Source of the DNA: Massilia agilis | GTDB lineage: Bacteria; Pseudomonadota; Gammaproteobacteria; Burkholderiales; Burkholderiaceae_D | Direction of reading: 5' to 3' | NCBI RefSeq assembly: GCF_024756255.1 | Contig: NZ_JANUHB010000008.1 | Span: 40,823-104,822 of the forward strand | Length of the DNA: 64,000 nt | Shown here: one piece after another, positions 7,867-16,864 of the stretch | Position numbering within the stretch: the first letter of the stretch is position 1 | How the letters are laid out: each line of letters begins with the position of its first letter | Notes under the pieces: generated by a model | The model's database searches: none | Seen by the model: only the letters and a program-made list of their open reading frames with translations | Told to the model about the DNA's origin: nothing | Translations under genes and position numbers: made by a program

Positions 7867-9189
7867 ATGGAATACAGTCCACCGCCACTTTTCAAACAGG
7901 GCGCCCCGGCGCGGGTGAAGGTGACGGTGTTCGCGCTCATTTCCATTGCGCTGCTCGTCATCGACGCGCGCCTGCACGCGCTCACCGCGGTGCGCCAGGT
8001 GGCCGCGACGGTCCTGTACCCGTTCCAAATGGTGGCCCTGATGCCGCGCGACGCGTTGACGTCGATGGGCGACTACTTTTCGTCGCTGTCGTCGCTGCAG
8101 AAGGAAGTGGCCGAGCTCAAGAGCCAGCAGGTGGCCACCTCGCAGGCGCTGCAGCAGGCGCAGCTGCAGATGGCGGAGAACGCCCACCTGCGCAAGCTCA
8201 TGGACGCGCGCGAGCACCTGCCGGTGCACTCGATGATGAGCGAGATCCTGTACGACGCGCGCGATCCGGCGGTGCACAAGGTCGTGCTCGACCGCGGCAT
8301 GAAGAACGGCGTCACGCTGGGCCTGCCGGTGATCGACCACGCCGGCGTGGTGGGCCAGGTCACGCGCGTGTTCCCGTTCACGTCCGAGGTGACGCTGTTG
8401 ACCGACAAGGAGCAGGCCATTCCCGTGCAGGTGCTGCGCTCGGGCCTGCGCAGCGTGGCCTACGGCCGCGGCCAGTCGGGCCTTTTGGACCTGCGCTTTG
8501 TCGCGCCCAACGCCGACATCCAGGTGGGTGACGTGCTGGTCACGTCGGGCCTGGACGGCATGTACCCGGCCGGGCTGGCGGTGGCCAAGGTGATCCAGGT
8601 CGAGAGCGTTGGCCAGGGCGCGTTCGGGCGCGTGGTATGCCAGCCGCTGGCCGGCATCGACCGCAACCGGCAACTCCTGATCGTGATGTCGAGCGAGGCC
8701 AAGCCGCCGCGCCCGGCCGGGGAAGCCGGCAAGACGGTTGCGCTGAACAAGAAGAACCTGCCGGCGATGGACCCGGTGCCGCTGCCGCCGCTGCCTTCGG
8801 CGCCGCTGCCGGCGCAGCAGCCTTCCGGCACCGCGCCCGCAGCGGGAGCGGCCCAGGCGCCCGGCGCAGCGGTGCAGGGCGCACCGGCCGCAACGGGCGC
8901 TGCCCAGCATCCGCCGGCCGCAACCAACGTCGTTCCGCAAGCTGCCGCCAGCCCGCGCGGCGCCGCCGGCACGCCGGCCCAGACGCCAGCGGCGGCCACG
9001 TCGGCGCAGCGCGCGCCGTCGCCCGCCACGGTGCCGGCCGCAGGGGGCGCTGCGCAACGCGCTGCACCCGCGGCCGCCACGCCGGCACAGGCCGCGGCCG
9101 CGCAAAAGCCGTCGCAGCCGGCGCGCGCCGGCGCCACCACCGCCGCGGCCGCCGTGCCGCAGCAGGCGCAACGCAAGGAGGGCGCGTAA
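7867..9189 (+). CDS. mreC: Cell shape-determining protein MreC with long Ala/Pro/Gln-rich tail
   Basis: MreC is a bitopic inner-membrane protein that scaffolds the elongation complex and activates PBP2. Visible parts are one N-terminal membrane segment (about 17-34), a coiled coil (about 75-115, LQKEVAELKSQQVATSQALQ) and the beta-rich MreC core up to about residue 278 (RNRQLLIVMSSE). The remaining 160 or so residues are low-complexity Ala, Pro, Gln and Thr, making the protein 440 residues against about 280-370 in many species. The stop overlaps the mreD start in TAATG, consistent with translational coupling. Confidence 0.95.
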   Translation: MEYSPPPLFKQGAPARVKVTVFALISIALLVIDARLHALTAVRQVAATVLYPFQMVALMPRDALTSMGDYFSSLSSLQKEVAELKSQQVATSQALQQAQLQMAENAHLRKLMDAREHLPVHSMMSEILYDARDPAVHKVVLDRGMKNGVTLGLPVIDHAGVVGQVTRVFPFTSEVTLLTDKEQAIPVQVLRSGLRSVAYGRGQSGLLDLRFVAPNADIQVGDVLVTSGLDGMYPAGLAVAKVIQVESVGQGAFGRVVCQPLAGIDRNRQLLIVMSSEAKPPRPAGEAGKTVALNKKNLPAMDPVPLPPLPSAPLPAQQPSGTAPAAGAAQAPGAAVQGAPAATGAAQHPPAATNVVPQAAASPRGAAGTPAQTPAAATSAQRAPSPATVPAAGGAAQRAAPAAATPAQAAAAQKPSQPARAGATTAAAAVPQQAQRKEGA

Positions 9190-9710
9190 TGCCGACCGCG
9201 AACCGCCCGCAATACATCCTGCTGCCGGTCAGCCCGCTGTTCATCGCGTTCAGCCTGACCTGCGCCTTCATGCTTAACCTGCTGCCCTGGGGCCGCTGGG
9301 TGGGCGCGCCCGATTTCGCCGCGCTGGTGCTGGTATTCTGGGGCATCCACCAGCCGCGCAAGGTCGGCATCGGGGTCGCTTTTTCGATGGGCCTGTTGAT
9401 GGACGTGCACGACGCGACCCTGCTCGGCGAGCACGCGCTGTCGTACACGCTGCTGTCGTACCTGGCGATCATGATCCACCGCCGCGTGCTGTGGTTCCCC
9501 GTGATCACCCAGGCGATGCACGTGTTCCCGCTGCTGCTGTTCGCGCAGGCGATCCAGTCGATCGTGCGCCTGATGGCGAGCGGCCGCTGGGCGGGCTGGC
9601 TGCAGTTCATCGACAGCGCGGTTGCCGTCGCGCTGTGGCCGCTCATCACGTGGCTGCTGCTGGCGCCGCAGCGGCGCGCGATCGACCGCGACCATACGCG
9701 TCCGATCTGA
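9189..9710 (+). CDS. mreD: Rod shape-determining protein MreD
   Basis: This 173-residue polytopic inner-membrane protein has about five or six hydrophobic helices (starting FIAFSLTCAFMLNLLPWG and including GVAFSMGLLMDVHDATLLG), and is a partner of MreC in the elongasome. The start codon shares its A with the mreC stop (TAATG). Placement between mreC and mrdA is diagnostic because MreD sequence is poorly conserved. Confidence 0.95.
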   Translation: MPTANRPQYILLPVSPLFIAFSLTCAFMLNLLPWGRWVGAPDFAALVLVFWGIHQPRKVGIGVAFSMGLLMDVHDATLLGEHALSYTLLSYLAIMIHRRVLWFPVITQAMHVFPLLLFAQAIQSIVRLMASGRWAGWLQFIDSAVAVALWPLITWLLLAPQRRAIDRDHTRPI

Positions 9711-9719
9711 GTAGTACCA

Positions 9720-11705
9720 ATGACCGAGATAAAAGACAACGACCGCGAAATCCACCTGTTCCGCATGCGCCTGACTGCGGTGGTGGTGTTCGTGTTCATC
9801 TGCTTTGGCCTGCTGGTGGCGCGCTTCGTGTGGCTGCAGGTGATCAAGCACAGCGAGTACATGGCGCAGGCGGAGGACAACCGCATCGCGCTGGTGCCGA
9901 TCGTGCCCAACCGCGGCCTGATCGTGGACCGCAACGGCGTGGTCCTGGCGCGCAACTACTCCGCTTACACGCTCGAGATCACACCGTCCAAGCTGCAGGC
10001 CAACATGGACTCGGTGATCGACGAGCTGGCCAAGCTGGTGACCATCGAGGCCAAGGACCGCAAGCGCTTCAAGCACCTGCTGGAAGAGTCGAAGAACTTC
10101 GCCAGCGTGCCGATCCGCACCCGCCTGACCGACGAGGAGGTGGCGCGCTTCACCGCGCAGCGCTTCCGCTTTCCGGGCGTGGAAGTGCAGGCGCGCCTGT
10201 TCCGCCAGTACCCGCTGGGCGAGACCGCGTCGCACGTGATCGGCTACATCGGCCGCATCAACCAGAGCGAGGCCAACGACCTGGCCGGCAGCGACGACGC
10301 CGCCAACTACAACGGCACCGACCACATCGGCAAGGAAGGCCTGGAGAAGAGCTACGAGCGCCAGCTGCACGGCATCACCGGCTACGAGGAAGTGGAACGC
10401 TCGGCTGGCGGTCGCGCGATCCGCACGCTGTCGCGCACCGCGCCCACCTCGGGCCAGAACCTGATCCTGTCGATCGACATCGAGCTGCAGAAGGTGGTCG
10501 AGGAAGCGTTCGGCGACTACCGCGGCGCGCTGGTGGCGATCGAGCCGGCCACCGGCGACATCCTGGCCTACGTGTCGCGCCCGGGCTTCGACCCCAACCT
10601 GTTCGTGGACGGCATCGACGCGCAGAGCTGGAACGAGCTGAACACCTCGCTGGACCGGCCGCTGATGAACCGTCCGCTGTCGGGCACCTATCCGCCGGGC
10701 TCCACCTTCAAGCCCTACATGGCGCTGGCGGCGCTGGAGCTGGGCAAGCGGCGTCCCGAATACGGCATTTCGGACCCCGGCTTCTTCATGCTGGGCGGGC
10801 ACCGCTTCAACGACGACAAGAAGGGCGGCCACGGCTTCATCGACATGTACCGCTCGATCGTGCTGTCGTGCGATACCTACTATTACCAGCTCGGCAACGA
10901 CATGGGCATCGACGCGATCAGCAAGTTCATGGCGCCGTTCGGCTTCGGTCAGATCACCGGCATCGACTTGCTGCACGAGCAGAAGGGCGTGCTGCCGTCG
11001 CAGGAGTGGAAGCGCGAGCGCTTCAAGAAGAACCGCGCGGCGCAGAAGTGGGTGGGCGGCGACACGATCTCGATCAGCATCGGCAACGGCTTTAACAACT
11101 ACACGCCGCTGCAGATGGCGCACGCGGTGGCCACGCTGGCCAACGACGGCGTCGTGATGAAGCCGCACCTGGTCAAGACGGTGGAGGACCCGGTGTCCAG
11201 GAAGCGCACCCTTACCGTGCCCAAGGAGAGCGCGCGCATCCCGCTCAAGCAGGAGAACATCGACACCATCAAGCGCGCCATGGTGGGCGTGATCACCGAA
11301 GGCACCGGCGCGCAGGCGTTTCGGGGCATTCCGTACACGGCCGGCGGCAAGACCGGTACCGCGCAGGTGGTGGGCCTGAAGGGCGGCAAGTACAACGCGG
11401 CGATGACGCCGGAACGGCTGCGCGACAATGCGCTCTTCATCGCGTTCGCGCCGGCGGATCATCCGCGCATCGCGCTGGCGCTGGTGGTCGAGAACGCCGG
11501 CTTTGGTGCGGCGGTGGCCGCGCCGATCGCGCGTAAGGCGCTCGACTACTACCTGCTGGGCAAAAAGCCGGGCGAGAAGGACAAGCCGCTGCCGCCGCAG
11601 CCGAACCCGGATGCCGAGCCGCCTTCGGATCCGCAGACCACGGCGCCGGCGGGCGCGACCACTGAATTCAGGCCCGGCGGCGAAACGGCCGGGAACAAGG
11701 AGTAA
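9720..11705 (+). CDS. mrdA: Penicillin-binding protein 2 (peptidoglycan DD-transpeptidase)
   Basis: PBP2 (661 residues) cross-links lateral-wall peptidoglycan as the transpeptidase partner of RodA. It has one N-terminal membrane anchor (about 20-42), the class B pedestal domain with NRGLIVDRNGVVLA, and the transpeptidase motifs Ser328-Thr-Phe-Lys, Ser383-Cys-Asp (the SCDTYYYQ form usual for PBP2) and Lys544-Thr-Gly-Thr. A Pro/Gly-rich C-terminal extension of about 45 residues follows the catalytic domain. It starts 9 bases after mreD and ends 3 bases before rodA. It is a target of beta-lactams such as mecillinam in characterised species. Confidence 0.97.
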   Translation: MTEIKDNDREIHLFRMRLTAVVVFVFICFGLLVARFVWLQVIKHSEYMAQAEDNRIALVPIVPNRGLIVDRNGVVLARNYSAYTLEITPSKLQANMDSVIDELAKLVTIEAKDRKRFKHLLEESKNFASVPIRTRLTDEEVARFTAQRFRFPGVEVQARLFRQYPLGETASHVIGYIGRINQSEANDLAGSDDAANYNGTDHIGKEGLEKSYERQLHGITGYEEVERSAGGRAIRTLSRTAPTSGQNLILSIDIELQKVVEEAFGDYRGALVAIEPATGDILAYVSRPGFDPNLFVDGIDAQSWNELNTSLDRPLMNRPLSGTYPPGSTFKPYMALAALELGKRRPEYGISDPGFFMLGGHRFNDDKKGGHGFIDMYRSIVLSCDTYYYQLGNDMGIDAISKFMAPFGFGQITGIDLLHEQKGVLPSQEWKRERFKKNRAAQKWVGGDTISISIGNGFNNYTPLQMAHAVATLANDGVVMKPHLVKTVEDPVSRKRTLTVPKESARIPLKQENIDTIKRAMVGVITEGTGAQAFRGIPYTAGGKTGTAQVVGLKGGKYNAAMTPERLRDNALFIAFAPADHPRIALALVVENAGFGAAVAAPIARKALDYYLLGKKPGEKDKPLPPQPNPDAEPPSDPQTTAPAGATTEFRPGGETAGNKE

Positions 11706-11708
11706 GCC

Positions 11709-12824
11709 ATGGCGCACATTCCGGAACGGCGCTCGCTCGGGCGCAGGCTCAAGCCTTACTTCGCGGTCTTCGACGGCCCGTTGGCCCTGATCCTGTTCCT
11801 GCTGCTGTGCACGGGCCTGGTCACGCTGTCGTCGGCCGGGCACGACTTCCCGGGCCGCCTGGAAGGCCAGATGCGCAACATCCTGGTCGCCTTCGTGATC
11901 ATGTGGGTGGCGGCCAACGTGCCGCCGCAGACGCTGCTGCGCCTGGCGGTGCCGGTGTACACGGTGGGCGTGGCGCTGCTCATTGCGGTGGCGGTGGCCG
12001 GCACGGTCAAGAAGGGCGCGCGGCGCTGGCTGCACGTGGGCGTGGACATCCAGCCGTCCGAGATCATGAAGATCGCCATGCCGCTGATGCTGGCGTGGTA
12101 CTTCCAGTTCAAGCAGGGCATGGTGCGCTGGCATTCGTTCATCGTCGCCGCCATCCTGCTGGTAATTCCCGTCGGGCTGATCGCCAGGCAGCCCGACCTG
12201 GGCACTTCGCTGCTGGTGCTCGCGCCCGGCTTTTACGTGATCTTCCTGGCCGGCCTGTCGTGGAAGGCGCTGCTCGGGCTGGCCGCCGCCGCCGGGGCCA
12301 GCCTGCCGGTGGTGTGGTCGGTGATGCACGACTACCAGCGCGAGCGCGTGATGACGCTGATCGACCCCACCTCCGACCCGCTCGGCAAGGGCTTCCACAT
12401 CATCCAGTCCACGATTGCGATCGGCTCGGGCGGCGTCACCGGCAAGGGCTACATGAAGGGCACCCAGGCCTACCTCGAGTTCATCCCCGAGCGCACCACC
12501 GACTTCATCTTCTCGGTGTATTCGGAAGAGTTTGGCCTGGTCGGCAACCTGGTGCTGCTGTTCCTGTACCTGCTGCTCATTGGCCGCGGCCTGATGATCG
12601 CGGCGAACGCACCCAACCTGTTCACGCGCCTGCTCGCCGGATCGATCACGATGAGCTTCTTCACTTACGCATTCGTCAATATGGGCATGGTGTCCGGCAT
12701 CCTGCCCGTGGTCGGCGTGCCGCTGCCGTTCATGAGTTACGGCGGGACCGCGCTTTTCACACTGGGCCTCGCGTCTGGTATATTGATGAGCATACAAAGA
12801 CACCGAAAACTGGTGCAGACTTGA
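11709..12824 (+). CDS. mrdB: SEDS peptidoglycan glycosyltransferase RodA
   Basis: RodA (371 residues) polymerises lipid II into glycan strands for cell elongation, working with PBP2. SEDS family hallmarks are the multiple membrane helices, the RRWLHVG-QPSEIMKI segment, ARQPDLGTSLL (with the conserved Asp of the SEDS active site), the LIDPTSDPLGKGFHIIQS loop, IPERTTDFIFSVYSEEFG and the C-terminal LPFMSYGGTALFTLGLASGI. It is 3 bases after mrdA and is followed by rlpA, a standard elongasome operon. Confidence 0.97.
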   Translation: MAHIPERRSLGRRLKPYFAVFDGPLALILFLLLCTGLVTLSSAGHDFPGRLEGQMRNILVAFVIMWVAANVPPQTLLRLAVPVYTVGVALLIAVAVAGTVKKGARRWLHVGVDIQPSEIMKIAMPLMLAWYFQFKQGMVRWHSFIVAAILLVIPVGLIARQPDLGTSLLVLAPGFYVIFLAGLSWKALLGLAAAAGASLPVVWSVMHDYQRERVMTLIDPTSDPLGKGFHIIQSTIAIGSGGVTGKGYMKGTQAYLEFIPERTTDFIFSVYSEEFGLVGNLVLLFLYLLLIGRGLMIAANAPNLFTRLLAGSITMSFFTYAFVNMGMVSGILPVVGVPLPFMSYGGTALFTLGLASGILMSIQRHRKLVQT

Positions 12825-12840
12825 CTGAACGAGGAGCCTG

Positions 12841-13836
12841 ATGGCCGTTTCGAGAACCCTCCCTACGGTCATCATGCTCTCGGCGTTGATGGCAGGTTGC
12901 AGCTCCACCGGAGAGCACCACCGTTTCATTCCCCTGCCGTGGCCGCACAAGTCGGCCAAGGACCACAAGATCGATCCCGACCTGCCCAAGCTGCCGGCTG
13001 CCGGTTCCGGCCGTGGCGGCTATTACCAGGACGACGGCCCCGGCGAGAATCCGCCGCCGGGCCTGCGCGACGTGCCCGACGCCGAGGTCAAGTACGAGCC
13101 GTACGCGAAGTTCGCGAACAAGCCGTACTCGGTGTTCGGCCAGACCTACACGCCGCTGATCAACGACGAGCCATTCACGCAGCGCGGCGTGGCCAGCTGG
13201 TATGGCGTCAAGTTCCATGGCCAGCGCACGTCCTCGGGCGAGCTGTACGACATGTACAAGATGACGGCCGCGCATCCGGTGCTGCCGATTCCGTCGTACG
13301 CGCGCGTGACCAGCATGGAAAGCGGCAAGTCGGTGGTCGTGCGCATCAACGACCGCGGGCCCTTCCATTCCGACCGCATCATCGACGTGTCGTACACGGC
13401 CGCGCTCAAGCTGGGCCTGTTGGGCAAGGGCAGTCACGAGGTCAAGATCGAGCGCATGTTCCCCAACGACCCGGCGCGCATTGCGACCGCGCGGCGCGAG
13501 GCCACCTCCGCCGCCCAGGCGGTGCCGGCGCCGCCGTCGATCGCGGCCCTGATGCTGGAGGACCGCATGGAGCCGGAACCGGCGCCGGTGGCGCAAAGCG
13601 CGCCCGCGAGCGGCTTCTACCTGCAGCTGGGATCGTTCAGCAAGGCCGGCAAGGCGCAGGAGATGAGCGAGCGCCTGGTGCAGGCCGGGCTGGCGGCCGA
13701 TTCGCTCAAGGTGATCGCGGCGGGCGCGGTGAACAGGCTGCTGCGCGGGCCGTTCAGCACGCGCGAGCAGGCGCAGAAGGCGGTGGCGGAACTGCCGTCA
13801 GGGTTCGGGATCAAGCCGATCATCGTGCGGCGTTAG
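12841..13836 (+). CDS. rlpA: RlpA family septal lytic transglycosylase (lipoprotein with SPOR domain)
   Basis: The 331-residue protein has a lipoprotein signal with lipobox LMAGC (Cys20), a double-psi beta-barrel domain (about 115-205) with the conserved RGVASWYG and RINDRGPFHSDRIIDVS motifs, and a C-terminal SPOR domain (about 255-331, starting FYLQLGSFS). In Pseudomonas, RlpA cleaves denuded glycan; the SPOR domain targets septal denuded peptidoglycan. It follows rodA by 16 bases and ends the plus-strand run, its stop 3 bases from the convergent SPOR-domain gene. Confidence 0.93.
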   Translation: MAVSRTLPTVIMLSALMAGCSSTGEHHRFIPLPWPHKSAKDHKIDPDLPKLPAAGSGRGGYYQDDGPGENPPPGLRDVPDAEVKYEPYAKFANKPYSVFGQTYTPLINDEPFTQRGVASWYGVKFHGQRTSSGELYDMYKMTAAHPVLPIPSYARVTSMESGKSVVVRINDRGPFHSDRIIDVSYTAALKLGLLGKGSHEVKIERMFPNDPARIATARREATSAAQAVPAPPSIAALMLEDRMEPEPAPVAQSAPASGFYLQLGSFSKAGKAQEMSERLVQAGLAADSLKVIAAGAVNRLLRGPFSTREQAQKAVAELPSGFGIKPIIVRR

Positions 13837-13839
13837 CCG

Positions 13840-14559
13840 CTATTTGCAGGCGCGCACGTCGGCGGTGTCGTAGCGGTCGGCGATGTCGACGATCTTGGCA
13901 CGCGTATCCGCATCGATGCCGCGGAACTGGTACACGGTGCGGTTGCTGACCGGCCCGCGCGGGGCGATGCGCGCGCTGCGCACACCCTGCTTGGCCAGCG
14001 ACGCGAGCATGGCCTGGGCCGAGGTCTCGGACTTGAACAGCCCCAGCGAGATGCCGTACTTGTAGGGCGAATCGCCCGAAATGATGAAGAAGTTCGTCAC
14101 GCCCATCGAACGCAGCTCGGCCGCCTTGCGGTCGGCGGCCTCCTTGCTGCCCAGGCTCGGAATGTACACCAGCCGGCTCGTCACTTCCTGGAACGGCACG
14201 GTCACGTGCGTTTCGTGCTCGCCCAGATCGAGCTTGGCCAGGCGCGCCTGGAAGCGGCGCTCGTCGGCGGGGGACAGCGGGCCCACTTCGGTGCAGGCCA
14301 CCACGGCCACCGGCGGGGCGCTGGCAGCGGGCGCGGAGGCGGCGGCCGGCGCGGATGCTTCGCTCGAGGCCGCCGCGGCGCTGGCGGCGGCCGCCTGCGC
14401 CTGCTCGGCCGTCACCATTTGCACGCGCTGCGGCTCGAGCTGGTTCTTGACGCGCGCCGGTTCGTGTTCCTCGCTTTTCACGTTGCCGAGATAGCCTTTG
14501 GAGTAAGCGAACAGCACGCCGTTCAGGCCGAGCAGGATCCAGAAGACGAATTTGAGCAC
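13840..14559 (-). CDS. SPOR domain-containing membrane protein
   Basis: This 239-residue protein has one N-terminal membrane segment (about 3-20, LKFVFWILLGLNGVLFAYSKG), a low-complexity Ala/Ser/Pro linker (about 52-82) and a C-terminal SPOR-like region (about 120-200) with RLVYIPSLGSKEAADRKAAE. This architecture suggests a bitopic periplasmic protein that binds denuded peptidoglycan. It is the last gene in the minus-strand run after coaX, 3 bases after coaX ends, so probably co-transcribed. The SPOR assignment is by pattern; specific function unknown. Confidence 0.8.
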   Translation of the reverse strand: MLKFVFWILLGLNGVLFAYSKGYLGNVKSEEHEPARVKNQLEPQRVQMVTAEQAQAAAASAAAASSEASAPAAASAPAASAPPVAVVACTEVGPLSPADERRFQARLAKLDLGEHETHVTVPFQEVTSRLVYIPSLGSKEAADRKAAELRSMGVTNFFIISGDSPYKYGISLGLFKSETSAQAMLASLAKQGVRSARIAPRGPVSNRTVYQFRGIDADTRAKIVDIADRYDTADVRACK

Positions 14560-14562
14560 GGT

Positions 14563-15303
14563 CTATTCCTCCATCTGTGCGGCGCCAAGGGCTGCCGCGT
14601 GCAAACCCACCAGCACCATATTATCGGCCAGCCGGTGCGGGATGTTGAGCGAGGTGGATATCCACGGCGCCGCGCCGCCGGACACGATGCAGCGTTCGGC
14701 CTGGTGCGCCCGCACAGCGCGTTCGATGGCGCCGGCCTGCGCCGACAGGCAGCCCGAGACGATCGCATCGTCGGTATTGTCGGCGAACAGCGGGGGCGGG
14801 GCGGCGCCTGGCGCCACCTGCGGCAGCTGGGCCGTGTTGCGGGCCAGGGAAGACGCCATCAGCGCCAGGCCCGGCAGGATCATCCCGCCGATGAAGACGC
14901 CGTCGGCGCTGACCGCGTCGATCGTGGTGGCGGTGCCGCAGGTGGCCACCACCAGTGCCCGGCCCGGTTCCAGCGCACGCGCGCCGATCGCGGCGGCAAA
15001 GCGGTCGCAGCCAAGCTGGGTCGGGTTGCGATAGCCGTTCGCCAGTCCGGCGCGCTGCGCGCTCGACGCGAACCACTCCGTCGGTACCGTCGGCAGCAGG
15101 GCGCCGAGCCGCGTGCGCAGCTCGGCCCCCGCCACGTTGGAGATGATGGCGCGCTCGATGTGCAGGCCCTGCAAGGACTGCGGCAGCGTGTCGAGCGCGG
15201 CGTGCGCGACTGCCCCTTGCGCCAGCCACTCGCCCGGGGCCGCCGCCATGTCGGCCAGCGCCCACTTGACCCGCGTGTTGCCCGCGTCGACCAGCAGCAG
15301 CAT
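14563..15303 (-). CDS. coaX: Type III pantothenate kinase
   Basis: CoaX (246 residues) phosphorylates pantothenate as the first step of coenzyme A synthesis. It belongs to the ASKHA fold: N-terminal phosphate motif LLLVDAGNTRVKWAL, the LGCDRFAAAIGA motif near residue 100, the TCGTATTIDAV segment and GGMILPGLALM. It starts 5 bases after birA, an association seen in many betaproteobacteria. The start MLLLVDAG at 15303 matches family N-termini; the frame remains open upstream through birA. Confidence 0.93.
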   Translation of the reverse strand: MLLLVDAGNTRVKWALADMAAAPGEWLAQGAVAHAALDTLPQSLQGLHIERAIISNVAGAELRTRLGALLPTVPTEWFASSAQRAGLANGYRNPTQLGCDRFAAAIGARALEPGRALVVATCGTATTIDAVSADGVFIGGMILPGLALMASSLARNTAQLPQVAPGAAPPPLFADNTDDAIVSGCLSAQAGAIERAVRAHQAERCIVSGGAAPWISTSLNIPHRLADNMVLVGLHAAALGAAQMEE

Positions 15304-15308
15304 CGTCG

Positions 15309-16073
15309 TCACTCCTTCAGCCGCAGCGAAACGTCGCCGGCGGCGATCGCGATGCGGCGTTCGCCGGTGTCGAGCAGCAGCCGGCCGGTGTCGTCCACGC
15401 CGGCGGCCACGCCTTCGTGCAGCACCGCGCCGCGGTCGAGGATGCGCACCGTGTCGCCCTGGTAGGCGTGCAGCAGGTTCCAGCGCGCGGCAAAAGTGGC
15501 AAACCCGGTGCGTTCGAACTGGCGCAGCATTGCGGCCAGTCCGTCCAGGAGCGCCGCCATCAGTTCGTCGCGGTCCATGCGCGCCAGCCACGGGACGGCG
15601 GACACCGCGCGCCCGATCTCGCGTTCGAGTTCGTCGGGCATCACGAGGTTCAGGCCCACGCCGATCACGGCCCAGATGCCCGGGCCCGGCGCGGCCGCCG
15701 TCTCGATCAGGATGCCGGCCAGCTTGTCGCCATCCTTGAGCAGGTCGTTCGGCCACTTCAGCTGTACCTGCACGCCAAGCCGGCCGAGCGTTTCGGCCAG
15801 CGCCACGCCCACTGCCAGCGGCAGCCCGGACAGCGCCTGCGGCCCGGACTCGAACTTCCACGCCAGCGAAAAAGTGAGCGAATGGCCGGGGGCGGACAGC
15901 CAGCTGCGCCCGGCGCGCCCGCGCCCCGCGGTCTGGTGCTCGGCCACCAGCAGCAGCGGCTGCGCGAGCGCGCCCGCGCGCGCCAGCAGGTCGGCGTTGG
16001 TCGATCCGGTTTGCGGCACCACCTCGACCTGCACGCCGCTCGTGGACAGCGCGGCGATCGATGCCGCGTTCAT
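15309..16073 (-). CDS. birA: Biotin-[acetyl-CoA-carboxylase] ligase, monofunctional (no DNA-binding domain)
   Basis: This enzyme makes biotinyl-AMP and transfers biotin to the carboxylase carrier protein. The catalytic motif GRGRAGRSW and the KWPNDLL-KLAGILIE block are present, with a C-terminal SH3-like cap. At 254 residues it lacks the N-terminal winged helix of E. coli BirA (321 residues), so it cannot act as a biotin-operon repressor of that type. The start at 16073 overlaps the SDR stop in ATGA. It is coupled to SDR upstream and coaX downstream. Confidence 0.93.
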   Translation of the reverse strand: MNAASIAALSTSGVQVEVVPQTGSTNADLLARAGALAQPLLLVAEHQTAGRGRAGRSWLSAPGHSLTFSLAWKFESGPQALSGLPLAVGVALAETLGRLGVQVQLKWPNDLLKDGDKLAGILIETAAAPGPGIWAVIGVGLNLVMPDELEREIGRAVSAVPWLARMDRDELMAALLDGLAAMLRQFERTGFATFAARWNLLHAYQGDTVRILDRGAVLHEGVAAGVDDTGRLLLDTGERRIAIAAGDVSLRLKE

Positions 16074-16864
16074 GGCGCCACCTTGCGCGCCTTGCGCGGC
16101 GCCTTGTGGAACAGGGCGTCGTACAGCGGATTGGGCAGCAGCCGCAACAGCTTGGCGACCACGCCCATCTGCCACGGGATGACGCGGTAGCTGTCGCCGC
16201 GGCCGATGGCGCGCACCGCCAGTTCGGCGAAGCGATCCACCGGCATCAGGAAGGGCATCGGGTATTGGTTGTGACGGGTCATTGGTGTGTCGATGTATCC
16301 CGGCGCGATGGTGACGACCGGGATGCCATGGTGTTTCAGTTCGAGCCGCAGCGACTCGCAGTAGGAGATCACCGCCGCCTTGGAAGCGCTGTAGGCGCCG
16401 GCGCCGGGCAGGCCGCGGATGCCGGCCACGCTGGCGATGCCCACCAGCCGGCGCGGACCCTGCTGTGCCTTCATCGCCTCGACGAAGGGCGCGAAGGTGG
16501 CCACGGTGGCGTTGACGTTGGTGGCGAACACGGCGTCGAACACGCCAAGGTCTTCCGCGCGGTCGGTGAGCGTGCCGTGCGAGATGCCGGCGTTGGCGAT
16601 CACGATGTCGGCGCCGCCGAGCGCGCCGATGAAGTCCTGCGCGGCCCCCGCCAGCGCGGGGCGGTCGAGCACGTCGAGCGCGTACACGCGGTGGCGTTCG
16701 GGATTGGGCAGGCTGGCGGCGAGTTCTTCCAGCAGTTCGCGGCGGCGCGCGGCCAGGCCGAGCGTGGCGCCTTGCTGCGCGTAGCGGCGCGCCAGCGCGG
16801 CGCCGATGCCGCTCGATGCGCCGGTGATGAACACGCGGTCCATGCTGCCGGCGGCATGCGTCAT
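16070..16864 (-). CDS. Short-chain dehydrogenase/reductase
   Basis: A 264-residue classical SDR with the NAD(P)-binding TGASSGIG motif at residues 14-21, the NAGIS motif near 100, a catalytic Ser in GIASVAG and the YSASKAA catalytic Tyr/Lys near residue 160, followed by PGYIDTPMT. Its substrate is unknown; an Arg-rich segment after the first strand (LAARRRE) hints at NADPH. Both ends show 4-base ATGA overlaps, with dsbA before it and birA after it, so it is firmly inside the operon. An internal start at 16843 (MDRVFITG) is also possible. Confidence 0.92.
   Translation of the reverse strand: MTHAAGSMDRVFITGASSGIGAALARRYAQQGATLGLAARRRELLEELAASLPNPERHRVYALDVLDRPALAGAAQDFIGALGGADIVIANAGISHGTLTDRAEDLGVFDAVFATNVNATVATFAPFVEAMKAQQGPRRLVGIASVAGIRGLPGAGAYSASKAAVISYCESLRLELKHHGIPVVTIAPGYIDTPMTRHNQYPMPFLMPVDRFAELAVRAIGRGDSYRVIPWQMGVVAKLLRLLPNPLYDALFHKAPRKARKVAP

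Noticed and set aside
8460..12989. A 1509-codon open frame on the minus strand opposite mreC-mreD-mrdA-rodA
   Set aside because: It is antisense to four well-supported genes, is full of Arg/His/Gln low-complexity sequence, and matches no family. Third-position GC bias in the real genes removes stops in this antisense frame.
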